A stretch of 64,000 nt of DNA from Algoriphagus vanfongensis DSM 17529 (lineage in GTDB: Bacteria; Bacteroidota; Bacteroidia; Cytophagales; Cyclobacteriaceae): assembly GCF_000429465.1 (NCBI RefSeq), contig NZ_AUBX01000010.1, positions 620,001 through 684,000 on the forward strand, written 5' to 3'. Each line of letters opens with the position of its first letter. The first letter of the stretch is position 1. Shown in pieces: positions 36,496 to 44,987 of this stretch. Position numbers and translations under genes: made by a program. The notes under the pieces are model-generated. The model searched no databases and was not told the origin of the DNA. It worked only from the letters and a program-made list of their open reading frames with translations.

Positions 36496-37209
36496 TTAAA
36501 CCCGAGCGGAAAAACAATTTCTGTCTCCAACCTTTCCTAAGACAAAAAAACAGGTTTCCGATTCATAAAGCTCCAATTTGACCTGATCTCCCTTATGGCA
36601 TTCTGAAATGTAATTGAGTGTCAGGCTAGAAATATCAGCTGTCTCCCCCTCTATCAAATCTTCGACCCATCGCACATAGCTGGCATTGTTTACATGATTG
36701 TACAAATCCAAATCTGAAGCACGGACCATGACGGTCTCTGTAGCTTTCAACCGCCCCTTTACAAGAAGTTTCTCTGGTTGCCACTCAGGCTTCATAGAAG
36801 TGTCAAACAACTCCTGCGGCAACACCGATTCAGGCTTGAGCATTCTCTTAGATTCTGTATCCAGAAGCAGCCATGAACTCATCCCTCTCACCAGCACTTT
36901 GCCAAATATATCCTGCATCAAAAATTCGCGGAAAGCAAAAATCCGGTCTACTCCTCGCCCTCCTGTAGCCAGCCGAACTTCCTGACCCCAACTCGGCATT
37001 TCGATGACTTTGACTTCCATTCTGGACAGCACCCACATTTGATTGGATGCAGCCAGATTTCTTCCAAAATCCTGCGAATCGGCATGCCTCCACGCTATTT
37101 CCTGCAATAAATCAAACAGACCTTTGATTCTAAGTTTCCCGCTGGGATCTACCAAAAAAGAATTGATCTCGTAGTTCTTCTGATATTGTAGGCCTTCCGG
37201 GATACTCAC
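36496..37209 (-). CDS. Acyl-ACP thioesterase
   Basis: 237-residue double hot-dog enzyme releasing fatty acids from acyl carrier protein. N-terminal domain has LRIKGLFDLLQEIAWRHADSQDFG and MWVLSRMEVKV; the C-terminal domain has RASDLDLYNHVNNASYVRWVED with the catalytic asparagine/histidine region. The start overlaps the MFS stop (ATGA), so both are one transcript. No obvious tie to the sulfur genes on either side. Confidence 0.9.
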   Translation of the reverse strand: MSIPEGLQYQKNYEINSFLVDPSGKLRIKGLFDLLQEIAWRHADSQDFGRNLAASNQMWVLSRMEVKVIEMPSWGQEVRLATGGRGVDRIFAFREFLMQDIFGKVLVRGMSSWLLLDTESKRMLKPESVLPQELFDTSMKPEWQPEKLLVKGRLKATETVMVRASDLDLYNHVNNASYVRWVEDLIEGETADISSLTLNYISECHKGDQVKLELYESETCFFVLGKVGDRNCFSARV

Positions 37210-38369
37210 TTGATTAGATTTTCTTGATTGGGAAAAAACACCTGCTTGCGGTATGTTGCCAAGATAGCTATTCCCACACCATTCAGGGCAATCAGTGCAA
37301 AGGAAGTCTTGAGACTAAATAAATCTGCAATGAACCCTATCAAGGGAGGTCCGAGCAAAAAACCAAAAAAGGAAATCGTCGACACCAAAGCCAAGGCTAT
37401 ACTTGGGGAATACAATTTGGATCTGCCTGCGATACTGTAAGAAAGTGGGATAATCGACGCCACTCCCAGTCCTACTAATAGAAATCCGAAAGTCGCGGTA
37501 TAAATAGTCGCAAAGACCACACTCAGAGTCATCCCTACAAAAATCAGCAAACCACTGTATCTGATCACGGCCACCTTGGTATATTTCGCAGCTATTTTAT
37601 CCGTGATAAATCTCCCGGAAGCCATCGCTCCCATAAACGCCACATAGCCCAAAGCAATCAAGCTGGGATCAGTCTGCACTACTTTTTTGAAATAAACTCC
37701 ACTCCAATCAAACAGGCAACCTTCAGTCATCATTCCTAAAAAAGAAATAACCCCTACCCGAAGCAACAAATCATCTGGACGCTTCAAAACCAGCCCTCCA
37801 GCCTCTGAATTATTTTTTTCTTTCACAATATACCGATGGGCGGTAGAGATGATCACAAGGGAAATCGCCATGACCACCAAATAATGCTGGCCTGGATTGA
37901 AATCCAGAAAAATCATTCCGGCACCGATGCCCGCTCCAGCAAAACCTGCCATGGACCACAATCCATGAAAGGACGCTAGGATACTTTTTCCCATCTGATC
38001 TTCCAGATCAAGAGCTTGCGTATTGAGTGAGATATTCATGATATTTCCCAGCATCCCATAGACCACTAGGACCGGCACCAATATCCAAATCTGTGGACTA
38101 AAACCGATCAAAGGCAATGTCAGTGCATATGCTACACTTCCCATCAGGATCACACGCCTGCTTCCATAGTGATGGACAGACCAGCCTGCTATCGGCAGAC
38201 CTAGCATAGATCCGACAGGTAGGAATAAAAGCAATGTCCCCAATTGCCCCTCAGAAAGATCAAACTTTGCCTGGATATCGGGAATCCTTGCTGCCCAGCT
38301 GGCAAAGCAAAGCCCCAAGAAAAAAAACATGCTCCCGAGAGCGACTCTTCTTTTGGTATTGGTAATCAT
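37206..38369 (-). CDS. MFS transporter (YbjJ-like)
   Basis: 387 residues, about 12 membrane helices; start chosen at the ATG before TNTKRRVALGSMFFFLGLCFASWAARIPD, typical of this family, rather than 11 codons earlier. Loop motif EGQLGTLLLFLPVGSMLGLPIAG is present. Substrate unknown. Overlaps the acyl-ACP thioesterase gene by four bases, which may hint at export of a fatty acid-related compound (inference). Confidence 0.87.
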   Translation of the reverse strand: MITNTKRRVALGSMFFFLGLCFASWAARIPDIQAKFDLSEGQLGTLLLFLPVGSMLGLPIAGWSVHHYGSRRVILMGSVAYALTLPLIGFSPQIWILVPVLVVYGMLGNIMNISLNTQALDLEDQMGKSILASFHGLWSMAGFAGAGIGAGMIFLDFNPGQHYLVVMAISLVIISTAHRYIVKEKNNSEAGGLVLKRPDDLLLRVGVISFLGMMTEGCLFDWSGVYFKKVVQTDPSLIALGYVAFMGAMASGRFITDKIAAKYTKVAVIRYSGLLIFVGMTLSVVFATIYTATFGFLLVGLGVASIIPLSYSIAGRSKLYSPSIALALVSTISFFGFLLGPPLIGFIADLFSLKTSFALIALNGVGIAILATYRKQVFFPNQENLIK

Positions 38370-38496
38370 CAACAAGTAGGTTAGGTAGAATAGGCAGCTC
38401 AAAATAAAGAAGATTCAAGCAAAAACTCCGCTTTTCTTTTTGCAGTTTCGACAAAAGAGGCTCAGATTGCAGCCCTCATCCCAAATCATTCAGTCT

Positions 38497-38577
38497 ATGG
38501 AATTTGTCATCGTCGGCGTGATCATTATTTCCGCCATCCTTCTGATCCGGTTTATTATCAAAAAGGTTTTTGACTAA
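38497..38577 (+). CDS. Possible 26-residue single-helix membrane peptide
   Basis: ATG to TAA encoding one hydrophobic helix with a positively charged end (IISAILLIRFIIKKVFD). It lies between a divergent MFS gene and a terminator whose left arm begins 9 bp after the stop. No Shine-Dalgarno and no clear promoter, so it could be chance. Confidence 0.3.
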   Translation: MEFVIVGVIIISAILLIRFIIKKVFD

Positions 38578-38582
38578 AAAAT

Positions 38583-38614
38583 AAAAAAGTCGCAAACCCA
38601 TGGGCTGCGACTTT
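38583..38614. terminator. Intrinsic terminator after yedE genes
   Basis: AAAGTCGCA and TGCGACTTT, 9-bp stem, loop AACCCATGGGC that can itself pair. On the minus strand the stem runs into TTTTTATTTTTTAG, so it chiefly ends the YeeE/YedE transcript. Confidence 0.8.
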
Positions 38615-38637
38615 CTGTACAAATCCTTGTTCTGCGC

Positions 38638-39123
38638 TTAATTTGGCAATTTGTCGGCAAACCTGCCATACACCCATGTTCCTGCTATTGCAGATAGCAA
38701 TGTCACGATGATGACTGTAAATCCACTCCCGATCTGAGCAAATAGAGGGCCCGGACAAGCTCCCGTCAAAGCCCAACCCAAACCGAAGGTCAAACCTCCG
38801 ATTATCTGTCCTTTTCTGAATTCTTTTTTAGGAATGTGAATAGCTTCTCCATGCATAGAGCGGATTCCGAATCGCTTGATCAGCTGTATGGAAATGATCC
38901 CGGTGACAATCGCCGAACCAATCACCCCATACATATGAAACGACTGCAGTCGAAACATCTCCTGAATTCTAAACCAGGAAATGATTTCCGCTTTGACAAA
39001 AACGATCCCAAAAAGAACTCCCAATATCAAATACTTCAACAACTCCAGGCCCGACTCTTTCTTTTTCGTCAGGTTCGGTGCCACACAGTTGGCATCATCT
39101 TTTTCTTTTATCAATACACTCAT
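38638..39123 (-). CDS. YeeE/YedE-family transporter, C-terminal half (PmpB-like)
   Basis: 161 residues, four helices, DUF6691/YeeE-YedE family. TGACPGPLFAQIGSG is the signature with the conserved cysteine that passes sulfur anions in thiosulfate importers of this family. It follows its N-terminal-half partner by 13 bp; together they equal one full YeeE/TsuA. Ends at a strong terminator. Confidence 0.85.
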   Translation of the reverse strand: MSVLIKEKDDANCVAPNLTKKKESGLELLKYLILGVLFGIVFVKAEIISWFRIQEMFRLQSFHMYGVIGSAIVTGIISIQLIKRFGIRSMHGEAIHIPKKEFRKGQIIGGLTFGLGWALTGACPGPLFAQIGSGFTVIIVTLLSAIAGTWVYGRFADKLPN

Positions 39124-39136
39124 TTTATCACTTCAG

Positions 39137-39706
39137 TTAAAATCCCACAATTTTCATCAAAGGCTCCAGAAAGACATGAGTCATCAGAAATCCCCCTAGC
39201 ATAAATGCCATAGTCGCTACCAGCGATGGCCACTGCAAAGCACTGATACCCATAATGGCATGACCGGAAGTACAGCCACCCGCATAGCGAGTCCCAAAGC
39301 CTACCAAGAAGCCTCCTATCACAAAGAACAATAGCCCTTTGGCGGTGAAGAGGTTTTCCCAAGAGAAAATATCTGATGGCATCAGATGGGTGTAATCTAT
39401 GATTCCCAAAGCTGCCAAGTCCGCTTGAGTTACTTCAGAAATGACGATTGCATCTGGATTTGCCAGGAAATTGGTAGCGATAAATCCACCAATCAAAACT
39501 CCCATGACAAATAGGAGATTCCAACTTTCTTTTTTCCAGTTATATTGGAAAAAAGGGATTTTGGCGGGCATACATGCCGCACAGATATGTCTGAGGGAGG
39601 ATGAGATCCCAAAAGTCTTATTTCCTAAGATCAGCAGAGCAGGTACTGTCAGACCAATAAGAGGCCCGGCCACGTACCAGGGCCATGGTTGAGTTATCCA
39701 ATTCAT
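39137..39706 (-). CDS. YeeE/YedE-family transporter, N-terminal half (PmpA-like)
   Basis: 189 residues. The ATG at [18 protein letters not shown] is used because the promoter element at 39768-39775 places RNA initiation near 39764, after a possible earlier start. Conserved features: [10 protein letters not shown] (CxxC) and [17 protein letters not shown]. Split YeeE pairs import or export thiosulfate or sulfide. The promoter has the shared CRP-like dyad. Confidence 0.88.
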   Translation of the reverse strand: MNWITQPWPWYVAGPLIGLTVPALLILGNKTFGISSSLRHICAACMPAKIPFFQYNWKKESWNLLFVMGVLIGGFIATNFLANPDAIVISEVTQADLAALGIIDYTHLMPSDIFSWENLFTAKGLLFFVIGGFLVGFGTRYAGGCTSGHAIMGISALQWPSLVATMAFMLGGFLMTHVFLEPLMKIVGF

Positions 39707-39767
39707 TCGAAAATCTTGTTTTAAGTTTTTATATACGCAGGAGCGGGGTGATCGAGCTTTGCGTTGG

Positions 39768-39812
39768 CAAAGATCCAAGTAGCCAAGCTAGTCCTCAGTG
39801 ACTTCTATCACA
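39768..39812 (-). promoter_or_regulatory. CRP-like dyad and -7 element for the yedE pair
   Basis: AGTGA-CTTCTA-TCACA (39797-39812), 9/10 to the consensus, with minus-strand -7 box GATCTTTG (39775-39768), 7/8 positions. Centre-to-last-base distance is 36.5 bp, the same as at the tsdA-like promoter. Confidence 0.65.
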
Positions 39813-39825
39813 TAGAGTATTCGGA

Positions 39826-39859
39826 TAGTAAAAATGGCAAGCCTATTGGCCTGCCATTT
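39826..39859 (-). terminator. Terminator after the CstB-like gene
   Basis: On the minus strand AAATGGCAGG pairs with CTTGCCATTT (one G-T pair), loop of 8, then TTTTTAC. It separates the CstB-like transcript from the yedE pair, whose dyad lies just beyond. Confidence 0.7.
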
Positions 39860-39897
39860 GGTACAGCTTTTCAACTCTATTTAATGATACATTTAGA

Positions 39898-41319
39898 TCA
39901 AAGAAGAGTAGTAGGACATACGTAGTCTGTCACCTCGAATTCTCCTGAGTCTTTGATCGCTTTGAATCCTCCGTGCACATCGATGAGATTGTCATAGCCT
40001 CTTGCGCGCAAAATAGAATTGAACACCATAGAGCGATATCCACCGGCGCAGTGCACGTAGTAGGTTTTGTTTTTGTCCACTTTTAGCATGCTTTCGTTGA
40101 TGTAGTCGAGCGGGGCATTTTCTGCATCCTTGACATGCTCAGAGAGGAATTCTGAATTTTTTCTGACATCCAAAATCGCTACATTTGGATCATTTTTCTT
40201 GATTTTCGCAAGCTCCTCGGCAGAAATGGAAGTGATGGAATCGACTTCATTCCCTGCATCTTTCCAAGAATTAAAACCACCTTTGAGATAACCCAGAGAG
40301 TAATCATAGCCAACTCTGGCAAGTCTTGTGATCACTTCCTCCTCTCTTCCTTCCTCAGCGACCACGAGGATTTCTTGCTTCACATCTGGAATCATTGCCC
40401 CTACCCATACCGCGAAGGATCCATCTATTCCGATATTGACAGAATTGGGAATAAAGCCTTTGGCAAAGGTCTGAGGAGCTCGGGTGTCCAGGATCAAAGC
40501 TCCTGTTTCATTGGCTACTGCCTCAAATTCTGATGGAGTCAATGGCTTCACTCCTCTTTCCAACACCTCGTCTATGCTATCATACCCCTGGATATTCATC
40601 ATGACATTTTGCGGGAAATAGGCTGGAGGCGGAGTCAATCCTGTAATGACTTCTTTGATAAATGCCTCTTTGCTCATCTCCTGCAGCGCATAATTGGTTT
40701 TTTTCTGGTTGCCCAAAGTATCAGAAGTTTCCTTGCTCATATTTTTGCCACATGCCGAACCCGCTCCGTGAGCAGGATAGACGATCAAATCATCAGACAA
40801 AGGCATGATTTTATTTCTTAGCGAATCATACAGATGGCCGGCCAGCTTTTCCTGAGTCAGATCTGAAGCTACTTTTTGAGCCAAATCAGGTCTTCCTACG
40901 TCTCCGATAAACAGCGTATCTCCTGTGAAGATCGCTTCCTCTTTGCCTTCTTCATTATAGAGCAAATAGCAAGATGACTCCATCGTATGTCCAGGAGTAT
41001 GGATCACTTTGACTTTGGCTTTGCCTAACTGAAACTCCTGCCCATCCTGAGCTATGACAGCGTCAAAACCCATTTTCATATCGGTAGGGCCATAGACGAT
41101 TTGTGCTCCAGTCTTAGCTGCCAGATCTTGGTGCCCAGAGACAAAATCCGCATGGAAATGTGTCTCAAACACATATTTGATCTTGGCATTTCTACGTTCA
41201 GCTTTTTCTATATAAGGCTGTACCTCTCTCAGTGGATCGATCACTGCCGCTTCTCCATCCGACTCGATGTAATAGGCTCCCTGAGCCAGACATCCGGTAT
41301 AGATTTGTTCGATTTTCAT
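39898..41319 (-). CDS. CstB-like persulfide dioxygenase with pseudo-rhodanese and rhodanese domains
   Basis: 473 residues. N-terminal metallo-beta-lactamase-fold dioxygenase: H54, H56 and D58 (THFHADFVSGH), PGHTMES and GDTLFIGDVGRPDL. Then a rhodanese-like domain (about 265-360) whose active-site loop VVAEEGREE has no cysteine, then an active rhodanese with C424 in CAGGYRS. This order is that of CstB, which oxidises persulfides and passes sulfane sulfur to sulfite to give thiosulfate. Product thiosulfate would feed TsdA/YeeE nearby. Own promoter with shared dyad. Confidence 0.9.
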   Translation of the reverse strand: MKIEQIYTGCLAQGAYYIESDGEAAVIDPLREVQPYIEKAERRNAKIKYVFETHFHADFVSGHQDLAAKTGAQIVYGPTDMKMGFDAVIAQDGQEFQLGKAKVKVIHTPGHTMESSCYLLYNEEGKEEAIFTGDTLFIGDVGRPDLAQKVASDLTQEKLAGHLYDSLRNKIMPLSDDLIVYPAHGAGSACGKNMSKETSDTLGNQKKTNYALQEMSKEAFIKEVITGLTPPPAYFPQNVMMNIQGYDSIDEVLERGVKPLTPSEFEAVANETGALILDTRAPQTFAKGFIPNSVNIGIDGSFAVWVGAMIPDVKQEILVVAEEGREEEVITRLARVGYDYSLGYLKGGFNSWKDAGNEVDSITSISAEELAKIKKNDPNVAILDVRKNSEFLSEHVKDAENAPLDYINESMLKVDKNKTYYVHCAGGYRSMVFNSILRARGYDNLIDVHGGFKAIKDSGEFEVTDYVCPTTLL

Positions 41320-41357
41320 AAGTATGTTCTTTTATTGTTTTCTGTTAATTTCTGAAT

Positions 41358-41402
41358 CAAAATTAGTGAGGAGTCGCTTAGGACACCATGACTTTTGTCA
41401 CA
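41358..41402 (-). promoter_or_regulatory. CRP-like dyad and -7 element for the CstB-like gene
   Basis: CATGA-CTTTTG-TCACA (41387-41402), 8/10 to the consensus, symmetric as TGAC-TTTT-GTCA. The minus-strand -7 box TAATTTTG (41365-41358) is an exact TAnnTTTG. Centre to last base is 36.5 bp; an RNA start near 41353 leaves a 33-nt leader. Confidence 0.7.
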
Positions 41403-41408
41403 GTAGGA

Positions 41409-41729
41409 TCAAGCTTTCTCAGCCAAGTTTGACTCGAGGATCTTGACCAGCTGATGAGCAGGCACGACTCCAGATTCTCTCCAGAGGATTTTTCCCCTCT
41501 TAAAAAGGATCAAAGTAGGTACTCCCCTCACCTGAAATGAACTCGCAGCCAGAGGATTCTTATCTACATCTACTTTGAGGATTTTCACTTTAGAACCGAC
41601 TTGTTTCGCGGTTTCTTCCAATACAGGTTGCATCATTTTGCAGGGGCCACACCAAGTCGCATAGAAATCCACCAAGACCGGAGTCGGTCCATTGATCAGT
41701 TCCTGAAATGATTTAGCTGGAGCACTCAT
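41409..41729 (-). CDS. trxA: Thioredoxin
   Basis: 106 residues, single thioredoxin fold with active site WCGPC and the cis-proline of GVPTLILF. The ATG at MSAPAKSFQELI is chosen: the promoter box at 41756-41763 would place RNA initiation after the earlier in-frame ATG. Cytoplasmic; likely hands electrons to or regenerates persulfide/rhodanese intermediates of the neighbouring CstB-like protein (inference). Confidence 0.92.
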   Translation of the reverse strand: MSAPAKSFQELINGPTPVLVDFYATWCGPCKMMQPVLEETAKQVGSKVKILKVDVDKNPLAASSFQVRGVPTLILFKRGKILWRESGVVPAHQLVKILESNLAEKA

Positions 41730-41755
41730 TTTGATTTGGGTTTTTAAATTCATGA

Positions 41756-41800
41756 CAAAGATAAAAAGTCAAGCCGATCCTGTCGGTAATATTTGTCACA
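41756..41800 (-). promoter_or_regulatory. CRP-like dyad and -7 element for trx
   Basis: GGTAA-TATTTG-TCACA (41785-41800), 8/10 to the consensus. The minus-strand -7 box TATCTTTG (41763-41756) is an exact TAnnTTTG. Centre to last base 36.5 bp, identical to the other three. Confidence 0.6.
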
Positions 41801-41891
41801 AGGGGTTAACAGTGCTGCTTTTTAAAAAGTGCTAAAAAACCAAGACTTGGGAATAAATTTTATATTTTCGTCCGTCAAAATTACCTCATTA

Positions 41892-44879
41892 ATGCTCAAT
41901 TTCAAGCAAATCAATAATATCACCGCTTGGGTGGTATTTGCCGTAGCTACTTTGGTTTATATCATGACCGTCGAACAAACGGCGAGTTTTTGGGATCCGG
42001 GAGAGTTTATCGCCTCCTCGTACAAGCTACAGGTACCTCACCCTCCAGGAGCACCATTTTTCCTTTTGGTTTATCGGATGTTTAGCTTCATGGCCTTCGG
42101 CGACGGACTACAAGTGGCCTATTGGATGAACATAGGATCTGCCTTATTCTCAGGATTTACCATTCTTTTCCTTTTCTGGTCTATTACGCTTTTTGGGAGA
42201 AAACTCTTCAAAATTGAAGCTGGGAAAGAAACCAAAGGTCAGACCATCAGCTTAATGGGGGCCGGTATCGTCGGTTCGTTGATTTACACTTTCTCTGATA
42301 GTTTTTGGTTTTCAGCGGTAGAGGCAGAGGTATATTCCATGTCTTCGTTCTTCACCGCAATCGTGATTTGGGCTGTATTGAAATGGGACGTGATCAAAGA
42401 TCCAAGAGAGGAAAACAAATGGATGATCTTGATCGCTTATCTGGTCGGTTTGTCCATCGGAGTTCACTTGCTCAACTTGGTGACATTGCCTGCTTTGGCC
42501 TTAATTTATTACTTCAAAAAATATGAAAAGCCAAGTCTCAAAGGAGCCATCATTGCGATGTTTTTGGGTGGAGTTGCGCTGATCGTCATCAATAATTTTA
42601 TCATTCCTGGATTGCCAAGTTTGGCTGGTTCGACCGAGATTTTCTTTGTAAACAGTCTAGGATTGCCATTTGGGTCTGGTATTATATTCTTTATGCTGGT
42701 GTTTTTCACGGCGCTTTATTTTGCCTATCGTTACTCCAGACAAAAAGAAATGGCAGGTTTGAATACCATTTTGCTTTCCTTGATTTTCATCCTGATCGGG
42801 TATAGTTCCTATTCTCTGATCGTGGTCCGATCCAATCAGGATCCTGTCATCAATCAAAATGCGCCAAAGGATGTGCTTTCTTTCGTTTCCTATCTGAAAA
42901 GAGAGCAGTATGGCTACAGACCTTTGCTACACGGCCAGTATTTCACCGCTGAGTTGATCGACCAGGAAGAAGGTGCGCCTATTTATAGAAAAGGAAAAGA
43001 CAAGTACGAAATCGCAGATTATGAGTTGAAAAACACCTACAATCCTGAGAAGACCACGATCCTTCCAAGGATCTATTCTACTCAGGAAAATCACAAGCGA
43101 ATCTACCGGCAGAAGCTCGGACTGAGAGAAGGTCAACAGCCTACTTTCGGTGACAACCTCTATTTCATGTTTAGCCATCAGCTGGGACATATGTACTGGA
43201 GGTATTTTATGTGGAACTTCTCCGGCAGGGAATCAGACTTTGGTGATGCGCCTTGGATCGGGATTACCGATGCTTTTTCAGACAAATTCCCAGACTACAT
43301 CAAAGAAAACAAAGGGCATAATAATTATCTAATGTTGCCTTTGCTTTTGGGAATCATAGGCCTCTTTTTCCAAGCCAAAGCCGACCCGAAATCATTCTAT
43401 GTGAATCTAATGCTCTTCCTGATGATGGGTGTGGTGTTGGTTTTATACCTCAATTCCCCGCCTGTGGAACCGAGAGAGCGGGATTATATCTATGTGGGTA
43501 GTTTTTATGCTTTTGCTATTTGGGCTGGAATGGGCGTTTTGGCTTTGGCACATATGCTGGGCAAAGCCACCAAAAATCTCGCTACCGCAGGCATCATCGC
43601 TACACTGATCACCTTGCCTATCGCAGGGCTGATGGGTGCCCAAAACTGGAATGATCACAATAGACAAGGACGTTATTTCTCCGTGGATTCTGCCAGGAAC
43701 TTCTTGGCCTCTTGTGCGCCAAATGCCATTTTATTTACCGGCGGTGACAATGACACCTTCCCACTTTGGTATGTACAGGAAGTGGAAGGATTCCGGACAG
43801 ACGTTCGGGTGATCGTATTGAGCTACTTCGATACAGACTGGTACGTGGAGCAAATGACCTCTCCGACACATGAGTCCGAGGCATTGCCATTCTCCCTAGC
43901 TCCTGAGCGCTATCAAAAAGGTACCAATGATGTGCTTTTCGTGATGGAAAGAGACGGATTGGACGCTATTTCTGCAAGAGAATATCTGAAACTTTTGAAT
44001 TCCGGATCTGAGCTTTTACGCATGCAGACTGGAGGCAAAAGCCAAGTGAATATGGTTCCATCCAGAAATCTAATCATGGAAGTGGATAGTGCCGCTGTAT
44101 TCAACCAAGACATCATCCCGGAGGAGTTTTCACCGCTATTTAGCCCGCAGATGAACCTGCAGATCAAAGGAAACTATGTCACCAAAGGTACCATGATGCT
44201 GATCGATCTGATCGTATCGAATAATTGGGAAAGACCGATCTACTTCAATAATACTTCTTTGGCGACCATCGGTGTCAATATCCAAGATCACGTGGTCATG
44301 GAAGGGTTGACTTACCGTTTGCTGCCAGTGAGAAAGCCAAATTACCTTCGTGAGGAGCTGGTCAATGCTGACCTAGCCTACGAAAATTACATGACCAAAT
44401 TTGCTTTCCGTGGCATGGACAATCCGGACAACTATCTGGATGAGGAATATCGCAGGTTTGCATCCAACCATCGCAGCGCAATCAACAGCATAGCCATGGC
44501 TCTACTGGATCAGGATCAGATGGAAAAAGCCGCCACCTTGCTCAACTATGGGCTGGAAGTAATGCCTAATGAAGCCATGCCGTACGACCTCTCTAGCGGA
44601 CAGTCTGTTCCACTTTTCTTCGAAGTTGGAGAAGAAGAGAAAGGTCTGGAAATCATCGATGTGATCTCTAAAAAATCGCTGGACATGATCGAGTTTTATA
44701 CAAACGAAAACAGAGATTATGATCGGGAAATGATGATCTCAATCGAGATGATCAAATACTTTATCCCGCTACTTGAAGAGCGGGGCTATCAGGAAAAAGC
44801 CCAAGAGCTCAAGCTCCGGCTGGAATCCCTGATCGGCCAGGAAAGTAGAGCTCCGGGAGTGCTGGACCGAATGGATTAA
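41892..44879 (+). CDS. DUF2723 membrane protein (putative protein O-mannosyltransferase type)
   Basis: 995 residues with many membrane helices in the first half and a TPR-like soluble tail. The DUF2723 hallmark is the N-terminal TASFWDPGEFIASSYKLQVPHPPGAPFF; SPPVEPRERDYIYVGSFYAFAIWAGMG and FTGGDNDTFPLWYVQEVEG follow later. The family is GT-C-like, thought to transfer sugars to secreted proteins. The ATG used follows a -7-like TATTTTCG at 41863. Ends in a good terminator. Confidence 0.9.
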   Translation: MLNFKQINNITAWVVFAVATLVYIMTVEQTASFWDPGEFIASSYKLQVPHPPGAPFFLLVYRMFSFMAFGDGLQVAYWMNIGSALFSGFTILFLFWSITLFGRKLFKIEAGKETKGQTISLMGAGIVGSLIYTFSDSFWFSAVEAEVYSMSSFFTAIVIWAVLKWDVIKDPREENKWMILIAYLVGLSIGVHLLNLVTLPALALIYYFKKYEKPSLKGAIIAMFLGGVALIVINNFIIPGLPSLAGSTEIFFVNSLGLPFGSGIIFFMLVFFTALYFAYRYSRQKEMAGLNTILLSLIFILIGYSSYSLIVVRSNQDPVINQNAPKDVLSFVSYLKREQYGYRPLLHGQYFTAELIDQEEGAPIYRKGKDKYEIADYELKNTYNPEKTTILPRIYSTQENHKRIYRQKLGLREGQQPTFGDNLYFMFSHQLGHMYWRYFMWNFSGRESDFGDAPWIGITDAFSDKFPDYIKENKGHNNYLMLPLLLGIIGLFFQAKADPKSFYVNLMLFLMMGVVLVLYLNSPPVEPRERDYIYVGSFYAFAIWAGMGVLALAHMLGKATKNLATAGIIATLITLPIAGLMGAQNWNDHNRQGRYFSVDSARNFLASCAPNAILFTGGDNDTFPLWYVQEVEGFRTDVRVIVLSYFDTDWYVEQMTSPTHESEALPFSLAPERYQKGTNDVLFVMERDGLDAISAREYLKLLNSGSELLRMQTGGKSQVNMVPSRNLIMEVDSAAVFNQDIIPEEFSPLFSPQMNLQIKGNYVTKGTMMLIDLIVSNNWERPIYFNNTSLATIGVNIQDHVVMEGLTYRLLPVRKPNYLREELVNADLAYENYMTKFAFRGMDNPDNYLDEEYRRFASNHRSAINSIAMALLDQDQMEKAATLLNYGLEVMPNEAMPYDLSSGQSVPLFFEVGEEEKGLEIIDVISKKSLDMIEFYTNENRDYDREMMISIEMIKYFIPLLEERGYQEKAQELKLRLESLIGQESRAPGVLDRMD

Positions 44880-44886
44880 AATCAAT

Positions 44887-44915
44887 AAAAAAGTCAGGGT
44901 AATTCCTGACTTTTT
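44887..44915 (+). terminator. Intrinsic terminator of the DUF2723 gene
   Basis: AAAAAGTCAGG and CCTGACTTTTT, 11-bp stem, loop GTAATT, with the T-run in the stem. Works for the plus strand and possibly the opposing methyltransferase. Confidence 0.85.
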
Positions 44916-44987
44916 CGTTTAAAGGCTATTTAAAGGCAATTCTTTAAGCTTGAAATTAATAGATGACAATTAACTAAAAAAACCAGA

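Noticed and set aside
36496-38369. MFS/acyl-ACP thioesterase pair as part of the sulfur regulon
   Set aside because: No TGACTT-n3-TCACA-type dyad with a spaced -7 box was found before the MFS gene.
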